A stretch of 64,000 nucleotides of DNA from Lunularia cruciata. Taxonomy: Eukaryota; Streptophyta; Marchantiopsida; Lunulariales; Lunulariaceae. Below, in pieces: positions 45,631 through 56,771 of this stretch (position 1 is its first letter; each line of letters starts with the position of its first letter). The notes below the pieces were generated by a model. That model was not told where the DNA came from. It searched no databases and saw only the letters and a program-made list of their open reading frames with translations. Both the position numbers and the translations under genes were made by a program. Where the stretch lies: the NCBI GenBank assembly GCA_948567375.1, contig OX419759.1, positions 5,362,744-5,426,743 on the forward strand, given 5' to 3'.

Positions 45631-46760
45631 TGCCGGGGGCGATGGACCATGGACATGGTATTCTTGGGACAACTAATAGCTACTAGGGAGAGTGGTCTAC
45701 TTGGAGTCCATCCAAGTGAGCGTGGGCTACTTGGATTACACCCTTGGTCTACTTGGGATGCAGCTAGAGGACGTGTGGATCTTGTAGCCAGGGTGGAGTG
45801 AGTTTTTCACACAAAGCTTGGTACCTCTAGTGGTTGGAGGCATGACACTATTGCTCCCAAGGGCCCAGTATAGCAGCCAGTCAATACATCTTCCACTCCT
45901 ACAACAGTTACAAAGGATACTTGGGAGCCAGATCTTGGACCCAAGCTTAGTAGAGAGGAAAGACATAGGGTTTGGAGGTTCTTGAGGAGCCACATGAGTT
46001 GTTTTGGCTTCAGTATGAAGGATTTGGGTGATCTAAAGGGACCTAATATAAGGATTGAATTGAATAACAATACACCAATTTTCCGACATCCTTATCGATA
46101 TAGTGATATGGAGAAGACATTGATTTAGAGCCAAAGTAGTGACCTTTTTGAGCCTGGTTTGGTGGAGATTTCACATGGAGAGTATGCATCAATGACAATG
46201 ATGCCAACCAAGAACAATATGCATGGCAACTACACATATAAGCGGATGTGTGGAGATTACCGTCCTATCAACCAACTGACCAAGGCTGATCAATATGCCA
46301 TGCCTACACCATAGGAGATTTTTGATGTGATTAGGCATGCAAAGGTCTTTATTACTTTGGATCTTTGAGTGGGATATCGTCAATTACCAATTAGGGAGGA
46401 GGATAAGTCGAAGACAACATTTTGGGTTATTGATCCTCACGGTAAGGATATGTTATATCAGTGGAGGTTCTTACAATTAAGGTTAAAGTACAATCATGAT
46501 GAGTTCCAAAGGGTCATGGATAGGATCCTAATTGGATTGGATTTTGCTTGGTACTATATTGATGACATTTTGGTCTATAGCACTAATGTGGAGGAGCATG
46601 AGAGACAATTGTTGGAGGTGTTTGAGAGGTTGAGATCTCACGGACTCAAATTACATTTGGGAAGTGTAGGTTCTTCCACGAGTAGGTTGAGTATTTGGGT
46701 CACACTATCTATCCTGAAGGACTTGGTGTTCAATAGACCAAGGTGAAGGCTATTGCATGT
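45631..46760 (+). pseudogene. Element D reverse transcriptase
   Basis: A pre-RT segment (EPDLGPKLSREERHRVWRFL near 45930), then IFRHPYRYSD, MCGDYRPINQLT, ITLDL(stop)VGYRQLPIREED, TTFWVI and the intact catalytic WYYIDDILVYS at about 46549-46580. Stops near 46126, 46312 and 46366. Confidence 0.88.
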
Positions 46761-47400
46761 ATTCTTTGGCCTACAGATGTGAGCAGAGGGCAAGCATTTC
46801 TTGGGTTGGCAAACTTCTATCAGCGCTATGTTAGAAGATTTAGTGCCATTACCAATGCCTTGACAAAGCTGACCAAGCTTACATGGGAGTGGTGTTAGGG
46901 AGATGAGCAGGAGAAAGCTTTTGTGGAGCTCAAGGAAAGGTTGACATCTGCTCCTATTTTAAGGAGACTGATCAAAGGATGACCATTTCAGGTTCATATT
47001 GATTAGAGTATGTTGGGGCTTGGAGCGGTGCTCACCCAACATGATGATGAGGGGAGGGAGTTTTTGATGGCCTATGCTAGTTGCTCCAACAATTCAGAAG
47101 AGGCAAAGTATAGTTCATATGAGTGAGAGTGCTTGGTAGCAGTTTGGGCAGTAGCACATTTCTGATGTTACCTATTTGGTAACCCTTTTATTCTCATCAT
47201 TGATCATCAGCCACTGAAGTGGTTGATAGAGTCCGAGAAGCTTTTAGGGGAAGCTTGTAGGATTGGCTCTGATTTTACAAGAGTATGATTTCATGGTTGT
47301 TCACAAACTTGGAGTGGTGAACCATGATGCAGATAGGTTGAGTAGAAACCCATGTCCCATCCATCAAGATCAGACCTAAAGCACGTTGGCATGGTGAGAG
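46761..47400 (+). pseudogene. Element D RNase H
   Basis: FLGLANFYQRYVRRFS near 46800, LTSAPIL, GLGAVLTQHDDEGREF and LIIDHQPLKWLIES are the connection and RNase H blocks. The first catalytic aspartate region reads VHID followed by a stop. Confidence 0.82.
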
Positions 47401-48600
47401 AGATGAGGAGATGGTGGTTGGGTGGCATGAATTGGCATTTTTGTGTATATTTTCTTAGGCTTTGGTGGTATCTCTCTCAACCCATACAGGAGGAGTTATT
47501 GAGGTCAGAGATCCAGAGAGTGAAGATATTTGTACAGTTTATGATGGACTATCTTCACATTGGTGTGGGTAGCACAATTGGGGCCAAGGAGAGAGACTGT
47601 GTTCTTCAGTGAGCCAGATGGTTCAGATTGGAGGACAGACACCTTTTGCTTGTATAAGAGGATAGTAGAATGAGAGTAGTACCACTTCCATCTTAGAGAC
47701 TACGGTTGGTCAGTCATGCTCATGAGGAGCTAGGATATTTTGGAGTAAAGCGTACATATAGCTTACTCTAGAGTAACTATTGGTGGCGCGGTATGCAAAC
47801 CAAGGTATAATAGTTTGTTGCCAGATGTGTGGTTTGTGACCAAGTTAGAGCATCATTCAATGCTCCTACATCATAGTTACACCCATTACCCATCATGGGA
47901 TTGGGTTACCGTTGGAGTTTGGACTTTGCTAGACCTTTACCACTGACTGTTAGACATCATTGGTATGTTTTGGTGATGGCGGAGCACTTCTCCAAGTGGA
48001 TTGAGTTGGTGGCACTTCTTGACAAGTCCAGTGAAGGGACCACTTACTCATTCCTAGATCAAGTTCTTAGTCAATTTGGTGCACCAGTTGAGGTTTTGAC
48101 TGATTCGGGTATAGAGTTCTTGGGGGAGTTTCAGGTCTTGTGTGACAAGGCTTTGATTGATCATCATACTACATCCTAAGACCACCTTGAGGCAGATGGC
48201 TTAGCAGAGAGAGTGGTTCAGATGGTGAAGAGAGGACTACAAAAGTATGGTTTGCAAAGAGGCCACTTGGGAGATTGGGATCTCCAATTACCTTGGTTGG
48301 CCATGGGCTATCGGTTCAGCCAGCAAGCCTCCTTGGCATCATTCTCTCCTTTCTTTCTACTCTGTGGATGAGATCCCAATTTACCTATAGCCATTCGTCA
48401 AGATGCTACTATAGTCTTGGACTTGGATGATCCAGATGTGTGGGTGAGCGCATGTTCTCAATGGGCAGAGATCTTTTGGAGAGTGATACCGATGGCCTTT
48501 GAGAACTTGGAAATTGCTCAGCATAAAGATACCTTATGTTACACCACTATTTGTGGATAAGGTTATAGACCCTTGATCCACCAATTTCATCCAGGTAACT
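47401..48600 (+). pseudogene. Element D integrase
   Basis: Zinc region SHAHEELGYFGVKRTY and CVVCDQV near 47700-47840; core with WSLDFARPLPLTVRHHWYVL, EVLTDSGIEFLGEF and DGLAERVVQMVKRGLQ, so D, D and E are all present. Stops near 47614, 47876 and 48180. Confidence 0.86.
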
Positions 48601-48639
48601 ATTTATAACTATAGTAGACAGCACCAATGACACTTGATG

Positions 48640-48955
48640 TTTCAACACACCGCATTATCTTGAGAGTGCATGAGGTTTTGCCATCTGGAGTCCTTGTGTT
48701 AGGAGGATGTGATGGTGTTGTTTAGAAGGATCATATGTGCAATTGTGCGCCATGCTACCTCCCAAACAATGATGGTACTATGGATCCAAGCTTGGCACTT
48801 GTACATGCAAGCTTGAGGTGTATGTTATGTGGCTCTTCTGGTGGAGTTGCTACTATGTTAATGTGTGATAGTTGTCCCAAGAGGATGGCATATGGCATGT
48901 ATGACTCCTTCACTCACGGCGGTTCCTCAAAGACAATGATTATGTCCTAGATGTA
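48640..48955 (+). pseudogene. PHD finger at the C-terminus of element D
   Basis: After the integrase: VHEVLPSGVLVLGG, KDHMCNCAPCYLPNNDGT, MDPSLALVHASLR, then CMLCGSSGG, MLMCDSCPKR (48864-48884), a +1 slip at 48885, WHMACMTPSLT (H at 48889, C at 48898), VPQRQ, a stop, LCPRC (48940-48954). The ligand order C-x2-C, C-x2-C, H-x2-C, C-x2-C is that of a C4HC3 PHD finger, a reader of histone H3 tails. It occupies the position of the chromodomain in chromoviruses. Confidence 0.82.
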
Positions 48956-49130
48956 CTTGACCTATATCTAGTTCATTCTTTATACGGTATAGATTGTAGA
49001 CAGGCAACTAACAATGGGGCTCCATAGCACCCGGCCTCTCAATCTTTGCCCATCATAGGGTATACCATATACTTAGAGTAAATGGCTATCTAGAGTTAGA
49101 GGGACCTAACCGCCAACTAGGGGATGATTG
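48956..49130 (+). other. Element D 3' untranslated tail
   Basis: Also present, reversed, at about 24590-24430. No coding signal. Confidence 0.6.
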
Positions 49131-49244
49131 TGGCACTTTAGAGTTATGGCACTTTATGCATGACTTATGTGTGAGTTGTGCTTCTATAGTGTATGCTGTT
49201 GATAGCAATGAATGTTGTGTAGTGATGTATATATGTACAACAAT
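49131..49244 (+). repeat. 110-bp module M before the D 3' LTR
   Basis: TTGTGGCACTTTAGAG to ACAACAATTGTCA. Other copies: 49691-49803 (+), about 24425-24335 (-), about 23880-23770 (-) and about 51062-50965 (-). Confidence 0.75.
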
Positions 49245-49690
49245 TGTCAGCCCATTTGTAGTGTTGCATCTAGATTACTTGGACACTAGAGTTCCAGCTA
49301 TAGTAGTTAGAGTTTCTTTAGCAGTTTCTGAGAGACTACTTTTTGACAATCAGATTTCATGTTTGGGGTACTGACTTCACGGTGGAGCCCACCGTCACTT
49401 TGCACCATTTGCACTATTGAGTGTGCCATTAGCAAGACCATTAGGGTTTTAGACCTAGCTTGAGTCCAAGGGGTATACTTTTGAAGTGCAACTCCAGAGA
49501 GCTCACTTCTTTGATGCTGAGCTTTCGAGTTCCTAGCTATGGTGGATAGAGGCTAACGAGCATCACATACATTCTCTTAGTTAGAGTGGGTGTGGCTTGA
49601 CTGTAATCATTGCTCAATTGTTGGTAGTTTGTAGAGTGATAGATCAAGTATTCTGATCAAGTGATCTGAGTTGAGTTGATTTGAGAGTTG
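49245..49690 (+). repeat. Element D 3' LTR
   Basis: Homologous to 39281-39735. The end is followed directly by another copy of module M. Confidence 0.8.
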
Positions 49691-49803
49691 TAAAAAATCT
49701 GATTATTGTGGCACTTTAGAGTTTATGTATGACTTATGTGTGAGTTTTACTTCTATAGTGTATGATGTTGACAATAATTTATGTTGTGTAGTGGTGTATA
49801 TAC
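49691..49803 (+). repeat. 110-bp module M after the D 3' LTR
   Basis: Same sequence as 49131-49244 with small indels, ending at GTATATACGCACTAC. Confidence 0.75.
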
Positions 49804-50870
49804 GCACTACAAATGCAATACTATATGCTTCCTCTCCTCAGGGTTGGGTAAATTCAATCCTAAATAGAAATGGGCTGCAAAAGGTACAAAGTAGTAGGAT
49901 GGCCAACCCATCCTCCATTGCCTTATCATCTGCTTCATCCTAATGTAGAAGCACCTTGTCTTATTTACACTCTATGTTGCAAACATGAAGTGGAATAAAA
50001 TGGCTTCTTGCTTTGTTACATATGTAGTCTACTTTGCCTTCATCATCACCCCAAAGCTACTTTGGCTCATCAGGTTGACATATGTATCTACCTTATATCC
50101 ATCTTTCTTGCAAGGTTCACTAAAGGACTTCTTCAGCTCCTCTATTTCTTCCATAGGATCACTCTTCCAATCAAAGGTGATCATGGTAGGCTTCCCTGCA
50201 TCCCATCCTAACACTAACCTCCAATTGGACTTGGGCCATTGGGTCAGGTTTCCTCTCTTTTCTTCCTCCTCAAGACCATCCTCACAATTGCTAGGTGTGA
50301 TTTCTCTCATGAATCCTAGAAAACTAAGATTCTAGTTCCATGCCAAGAAAGAGATTTGAAGTCGGCTCAAGACATTGAATTGGGCCACCATATCAATTTA
50401 CCTAATTACAAGATTTCAGACCAAGATGGTTGAAACCTATCTTCCTTCCTTGAATGACATTGTGCTTCTCTTTTCACTCGGCTTTGCACACAAAAAAATT
50501 GCAACTTGGCTTGCAATTCTAACATGATTAGGAAACTCTTCAAAGGCATAAGATAATCTTTTAGCATTGCAAAATCCCTCCAACAAAATCTTGATTTTAT
50601 AGTCCTCTGTAGCTCAACCATTCTTTACTTGAAACCATAGTCAAAGATCATGCATAATGCATGTGTTATTCTTGTCACTTTCAACTTTATCCTCATACAA
50701 AGTATATGTTCTTGTTATTTGTACCTTCTTGGCTGGTACAGCCCGAGTCATAGTTATTAGGGATCTTTGGATTGGATTATTCATTCCAATGCAAAGTATC
50801 ATCACTTTGGATCATCCGTCCTTCCAAGTCTGATCTGATTCTTCACCTTCTCTAATAAAAATCTGACCAT
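49804..50870 (-). pseudogene. Degenerate coding-like region, unrecognised
   Basis: The minus strand 50310-50029 is open for 93 codons (LTQWPKSNWRLVLGWDAG; EEIEELKKSFSEPCKKDGYK) and 50621-50406 for 71. The composition is protein-like, but no family is recognised. A retroelement gag or an unrelated transposon protein are both possible. Confidence 0.35.
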
Positions 50871-51062
50871 CAATACGTAGTCTATGAGTAACTACCAAAA
50901 TACTTTTGATTACCAACACTGCTACTCCAAAGTCCAAGCAATCTAGGTGCAATGCTACAAATGATATGACAACTATCATGTGTATATACATCATTACACA
51001 ACATACATCAATGTCAACATCACACACTATAGAAGCACAACTCACACATAAGTCATACATGG
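50870..51062 (-). repeat. D-family LTR start and module M fragment
   Basis: Reverse complement of 49150-49340 (module M plus the first 80 bp of the LTR). Confidence 0.72.
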
Positions 51063-51142
51063 ACTCTAAAACTAGGAAGTGCGGATTGACAAGTCCAGGA
51101 GCTTGCAAGAGTTCCAATAGAAGGTTGGAGAGAGCCTACACT
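51063..51142 (+). repeat. D-family gag scrap
   Basis: AGTGCGGATTGACAAG and GGAGCTTGCAAGA match 42414-42490 inside D gag. It abuts the inverted LTR scrap, so the pieces were rearranged. Confidence 0.72.
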
Positions 51143-53000
51143 ATTGAACTTTTCTTTTATTTTTTAAAGAACACATAGGGTGGCTAGCTATGAAGCTTAT
51201 GGATCAGATATTGTGCATAACTTGTCGCTACTAACCTGAGTGTTTGTGGTACCCAACCAATAGAACCCTCCACTTTTATTTCTAAGATTCCTTCTACCGG
51301 GTAGGGAAATAAAGAGTAACCTAACTTGTCATCATAACACAAACTCTTGGTCTGTTGGTTGTTACTTCCAACATTACCAAAGGAAAAACATAGCACACCT
51401 AGAAGGAAGGAACCTAAGCACAATGCTCACACACCAATCCAAGCCAACTTGGTATACAAGCAAGCATGCAAGAACAAAGAGGATCTGATCACAATATTTA
51501 ACAATAACTCTTTCTAATTTTTGTTGGGAAAGAGCTTCAAAGCCTTCTTGCTGTGTCATCAAGTGAATTTCAACTTGTACTCCAAGCCTCCTCCAATCTT
51601 TACTTCAACTTTTAACCAACTTCTAATCCACATGGGGAATTTCTATGTCTTTTTGATGGGGAAAAGTTTGTAAAAATCATATGGATATAACCTTTTTTGT
51701 GTAACTTGGATTCAAGTTTTTTAAAATTAAATAAAGAGCTTGTGAAATAAGCTTTCTAGTGGTATAAAATATTCTACAATTTGATCAAAACAGCTCCTCT
51801 AACAAGCTCTCAAACTTGGTTAGTTTTTTGTAATTTTCACCCTAATTTCAAAATCCCTAATTTAGAGTTTTCTCTTTGTTCATGGCAAATTTTCCTCAGA
51901 TTTATAAATCAAAGGTACACTTGATCTTTTGAAACACTCCAAAAGTCTAAAATTCTCAATCATAGTCACAAAAAATAAGAGAATTGCTAGTCATTCATGA
52001 TTGAAGAAAGAATCTCTCTATCGAGCTTACAACAATATTTCAAAAACACTTGTTGCATCAACTCTCACTCTCAATTGACCCTAAACCAACCAAATTTTCT
52101 CCAGTTGCATATTGTGCTCTTGTCTAACCCTTTGTAGAGTTTGATGGCCTAATCCATACTCAATTCCTAGATATAATCAATTCATGAGTTGGGTTAACTT
52201 GTGAGCTCTACAAACCCAAGTATACTTGATCCAAGACCCTGAATTATCCTTTTGAGGATTTCACATGAAACCTACACATAACAATGAAAAATCTAACCAC
52301 CAACAAAACTAGAGATTTTCATAAGGTTACTTAAACCGCAACTTGGAGAGTGAGCAAAATTCCAAACCTGATCATCAACTCTTCTCCAACACCTTACATC
52401 CCAAAAGCATCAACTTCAATCAACCAGATTTGATTTAAGATTGAACCAAAACTAGAATTTCTTGCATTCAACACTATAAGCAGTTTTTATACTCCTTAAC
52501 CCGACTAAAAGATGACAAAAATTTTGCAAGAAGCTTTCAAAATTGCCTACTTTTTGCTCCTTGGTATGGATTCTACCCCCCTCCCCCCTTGGTTCAATCA
52601 ATGGTATCCCTCTTAAAATCTACCCAAATCATCTGATTTCTATCTCCAACTTGTAGCTTATTAGTGCTTCTCTCCAATTGTGGTCTTTGATTCTTGGATG
52701 CTATCCTTGAATTTTCTTGATGTTCCAAAAACTCTTGAGTTTTCCTCTTGGGACCCAATCTCTTACAAGTTTATCATTTGGTCCTCTTCATTTTTGACAA
52801 ATGGACCCCGCAAATCCACCTTGAAACTCGTGAAAAAAAATTGAGTTGTTCTCCATCTATAAGAGCACATAAATTGTTAGATCCCATACTTGCTCATAAG
52901 TAAGCATTGGAAGGATGACACAATCTGGATTTCCCATGATAGATTCTATGAATGTCACCATAATATATCACCATCTAATCTCGTAAGCTATCACGGTGTA
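51143..53000. other. AT-rich spacer, nothing recognised
   Basis: No coding, repeat or RNA feature supported. Poly-C tracts (CCCCCCTCCCCCC) near 52575. Confidence 0.45.
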
Positions 53001-53033
53001 GAATCTGAAGCCTGATGAGAAAAGGATTCAAGA

Positions 53034-54125
53034 GTGGCAGATCAAGAGCATGGGACATCTCCTACTCAATTTCTCTCTTTGCCACCTAGTCTCCATGCTT
53101 TGCTAAAAGAAGTTGGCTTCATGTTTGATTTAGAACAACTTAGGTCGGACTTACAAGATGAACCCAAAGTAAGGATACTTTGCAAGATTGTCTATCCCTT
53201 GTTATTTCAGTTAAAGAAGAGGAAGGAGGACTTGAATAGAGATCATCTTGAAGTGAAGGATGAAACATGTGCAATGAAGTACTAGAGTGAAGAAATCTCA
53301 AAGTTAAAGAAGAAGTTAACCCAAAGAGAGGAAGAAGCCAAAGAATTTTGGGTTGATCTTGTACTTGGAGGAAGAGCTTTGATAATCTTCAAGAGAATCT
53401 TGTGAAGCATGGCGGTGAACTTGAATAACAAGCCAAAGAATTGAAGAATTAGAAGGTAGTGTTCAAGAAGTTGTAGGGAGAATTCATTGAAGTGAAAATT
53501 GAGTTATACACTCAAAGGCCATAGCAGCAGAAATGGAGCAAGAGTTGGAGAGTTTAAAATTGAGTGTAGTGGAGAAGGATCAGGCTTGGCAGTAGGAGTT
53601 GACAAATAGAAGTTGTGAAGAAGAGAGATTGCAAGGGCTGATTAGTAGTGTGAAGGCTCAACTTATCCAATACATGGAGGAGAAAGAAGCATTGAAAGCT
53701 GAATTTGAGGATGAGTTGAAGATATATCATGATGAGTTGAAGGTGGAAAGAACTCATGGGTATGCATCAGAATCAATAGGAGAGATCATTGGGAGAGTCA
53801 AGGCAATGTTGAGTACTGAAGCTTAAGTTAGAAGGGAAGAAGCAAGACTGCATGAATTGAAGTTGTTAGTGTATGAGACAAGGAAAAGAAAAGCAACGGA
53901 TGTTGATATCAATGAATTGTTGATTCAATTGAGAGATGTAGATAGGACAATGTTAGAGATAGGAGACAATGTGAGTCTCAGATTAGATTTATTTATATCC
54001 AAATTAGATAAACTTTGGAATAGTGTGAAAGAAGTAGAAACCCAATGCAAAGCAACTGATGTAGGAGTGCAGGTGTCTTAGGGTGAGTTACCTAAGGAGA
54101 CTAAAGAAATAAAACTAGAGAAGGA
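53034..54125 (+). pseudogene. Degenerate coiled-coil ORF, unrecognised
   Basis: Starts MADQEHGTSPTQFLSLPP and continues through stops and frame changes as lysine/glutamate-rich heptads (EEISKLKKKLTQREEEAKEF; LIQYMEEKEALKAEFEDELK; LKLLVYETRKRKATD) to 54080. The three open stretches 53034-53285, 53599-53826 and 53857-54081 form one broken protein of about 350 residues. Retroelement gag-like or host coiled-coil protein; no diagnostic domain. Confidence 0.45.
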
Positions 54126-55600
54126 GATGAAGTTAGTGCATTGATGAGTTTGATTTCAGTTTAGACTAAAGTCATGATAGTAGAAGAGATTGTAGATAAG
54201 TCCAAAGTGCAAGAAGTGACTAGAGGAACTTTGGGTGCAAAAGCCAAAGTCAAGGTAAATATCAGATCAAATTGGGATTAGTTTTGAGATCTATAGAGGC
54301 AAATATGAAGAAGTGGATTGTCATTTTGGATCTGCAGGTTGGTAAAGTAGTAGTTGAAATGGTATGTAGTTAGATAACTATCAGATTGCTCTGCCTATTT
54401 AAAAGAGTCACTCATTGTGAGGATTTTTATTCAGTTCAATTCAATTCAGTTCAGTTCAGTGTTACAATTTTTGAAGTTGAGTAAAGCAAAGTGTTGTAAC
54501 TCAATGCTCATCATTTCAACTTAATTCCAAGTTTCAATCATACGTGTACGTTTGTAAATGTTTGGAGAATTTCAAATTGCAAGTCTAAGTGTGTTGGATG
54601 TTGGATTTTGTAGCTTGATTAAAGAGTGTGTTTGTAGCTTGATTTCCATTGTGTGTTCTAAGTGGAGTGCAATCAAGGCAATGCCTTGATGAATCTGTGA
54701 AGAATTGTAGTGTTGGTAGTATTTTACTTTTGTGAGTGCAACACTAGAATTATGCAAGTTAAGGTACACCTTTGATTGAGGAAGTTGTGCCTTTAGTGGA
54801 GGAGTGGAACACAATTCTGAGGTAAAGTCATTTCACGATGAAGTAGCCTACTTTGGGAAGAATTGACTCATCACAATCAAGATTGGATTGGAGAGATTTG
54901 ATAAATTGTGATTATGGGTGTTGTGATTTATGACAAGACTATGATCTAGTGTTTTTGACTCTCTTTTGGGTGTGGTTTCCACCCAAGAGATTAAAGATGA
55001 AATCAAGAAGGACTATTTGGTTACTAATTGATTCATATTTGACTCATTTTTTACCATTATCTCTATGGGAACAATATTTATGATTATTTGCTAATTACTT
55101 CAAAAGTGATACTTGTTGGGTTGTCACAACCTACCCCACTTATCCCTAATCCTACCTGTTGATCTTATCCTAGTGCAATTAAGAAGTGATTTCATAACAA
55201 CTACCAATTGCAGCTACTTGTTGTTTGCTTCACAAGTATCTACACTCTCATTTGCTAATCCTCAACTTATCATTGGCTACAAAATTGGTTCTAAGTCAAA
55301 AAGTATTTTTGAGCAAAGATGTATATTTGGACCAAGATAGAGTTTATGGCCAAAGAGAATTTTAAGCTGAGGGTGCATTTCTACCCTTAATAGATTTCTA
55401 CCTATTTCCCTTGGGACAAAAATTGACTTCTTCCTAAATGCTACTAAAATGAGTTTACCTTTGCCCTTACAAACCATGATCAACAATTCTACCTATTCTT
55501 TGTACCATGGAATCTCCTCCTATAGCACTTGTGTGGATTCCTTGAACTTCTTCAAGGAATTTTTGATGAGCTTCTTGGGTAGTTTTTATAGGCCCTCATC
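54126..55600. other. Unassigned sequence
   Basis: TATTTAAA near 54397 and a (TTCAG)n-like run at 54430-54461. No gene recognised. Confidence 0.4.
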
Positions 55601-55614
55601 CATGTACACTTTTG

Positions 55615-56771
55615 CTATAAGCACATGCACCTAAGATCTAGATTCCAAGCCTTTAATTCTTCCAAGAAGGCCTCTATTGCTTCCATTGCAATTTCTTCAA
55701 GATGTTTTTGCACCATCCTCACCAAAATCACAATCTTCTTCAGGTTGAAATAAGTCCAACTCTCCTCCATCTCAACCACAATCTCTCCTTGAATGGTTGC
55801 CCAATCCTTCTTGCATTCATTGCTCATTCTTTATCCTTTCATGCATTCATTGCTCATGTGCAATGAATGCAAGAAAGGATCCTCTTCTATGTCCTTTTTT
55901 CTCAAATTTCTTTCTCCAGTGCAGAAAATTCATTGCTTCACTTATCCATCTCCAAGTGCTAAGCATGAACTTCCTTTAGTTCATCTCTCATCTTCATCCT
56001 TTCCAAATCTACTCCTTTTGCCACGTCATGAAGATGAGTGATGAGGGTAACATAATCTATAATTGCTCCATGAGATTCTGTGTATGTGGGAGGAGTTGCT
56101 CCATCAATTCTAGTGCAAGGCTGACCTTGTACACCACCAATTGAGAAAGTTGTACTACCACTACTGGCCTGGTCTCCTTCTTGCTCAAGCTCTCCTCTCT
56201 TATAATTTGAAACAAAACCAAGATTCCATTCTCCTCCCTCTTGATCTTGATGAAGATAATAGGGTCCCTTGCTTAGATACCAATTTTGTTGTGGTTGGTA
56301 CCTTTGTCTTGGATGACCCTTCATCCTACTTGTTGTATTCTCCTCAAACTCCACCTTTGACCCGATGTCCTTTTTTCTAGCAAGAGCTTGCATCTTCTAC
56401 TTTGAGCACCTCTTCTACACAAAGTACTCCTTCTTCCCTTAGTTCCACTTCTCCTATGGGTGGAAACAGACTAGATTTCATCATCTATTATACTCTTCTT
56501 AGGACTAGAAGATCAAGCTTCTCCACCATATTGTCCAAGAGTGGGCATTTGTTCTTTCTCCTAGAAATCTTTTGTTCTTGGAAGGTTGGGCTAGGGTAGA
56601 TTGTAATTCTACACGCTGATCTTTAGCTATGTCCTTGCTCAATGATGTTTGAATCCTTGTGAATGATTGTAAATTGGTTGTTAGGGTGGGATTTAGTTGT
56701 GGCTCAATATTGCCTTCATTTTGGACTTCTTCTTCATTGTTCTCTTCTTCTTCCATGAGGATTATGACCAC
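55615..56771 (-). pseudogene. Degenerate charged ORF, unrecognised
   Basis: Minus strand from ATG 56771 (MVIILMEEEENNEEEVQNEG) through 56393-55959 (RQRYQPQQNWYLSKG; EGDQASSGSTTFSIGG) to 55615. Acidic, glutamine-rich, with several stops. No family identified; a transposon structural protein is one possibility. Confidence 0.35.

Larger units (their letters stand above)
39281..49803 (+). mobile_element. Ty3/gypsy element D with DNA methyltransferase and PHD
   Basis: 5' LTR about 39281-39735, 3' LTR about 49245-49690. Order on +: long leader, gag with two zinc knuckles, aspartic protease, cytosine-5 DNA methyltransferase domain, reverse transcriptase, RNase H, integrase, PHD finger. RT before RNase H before integrase places it in Ty3/gypsy. 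A lone LTR of family C sits in its leader. The two extra domains are absent from ordinary plant gypsy elements. This copy is inactive: stops and frameshifts in every domain. A second fragment of the family lies at 23690-24890 (-). Confidence 0.87.

Noticed and set aside
53554-53757. Minus-strand leucine-rich frame
   Set aside because: Antisense of the coiled-coil relic; leucines arise from complementary purine-rich codons.
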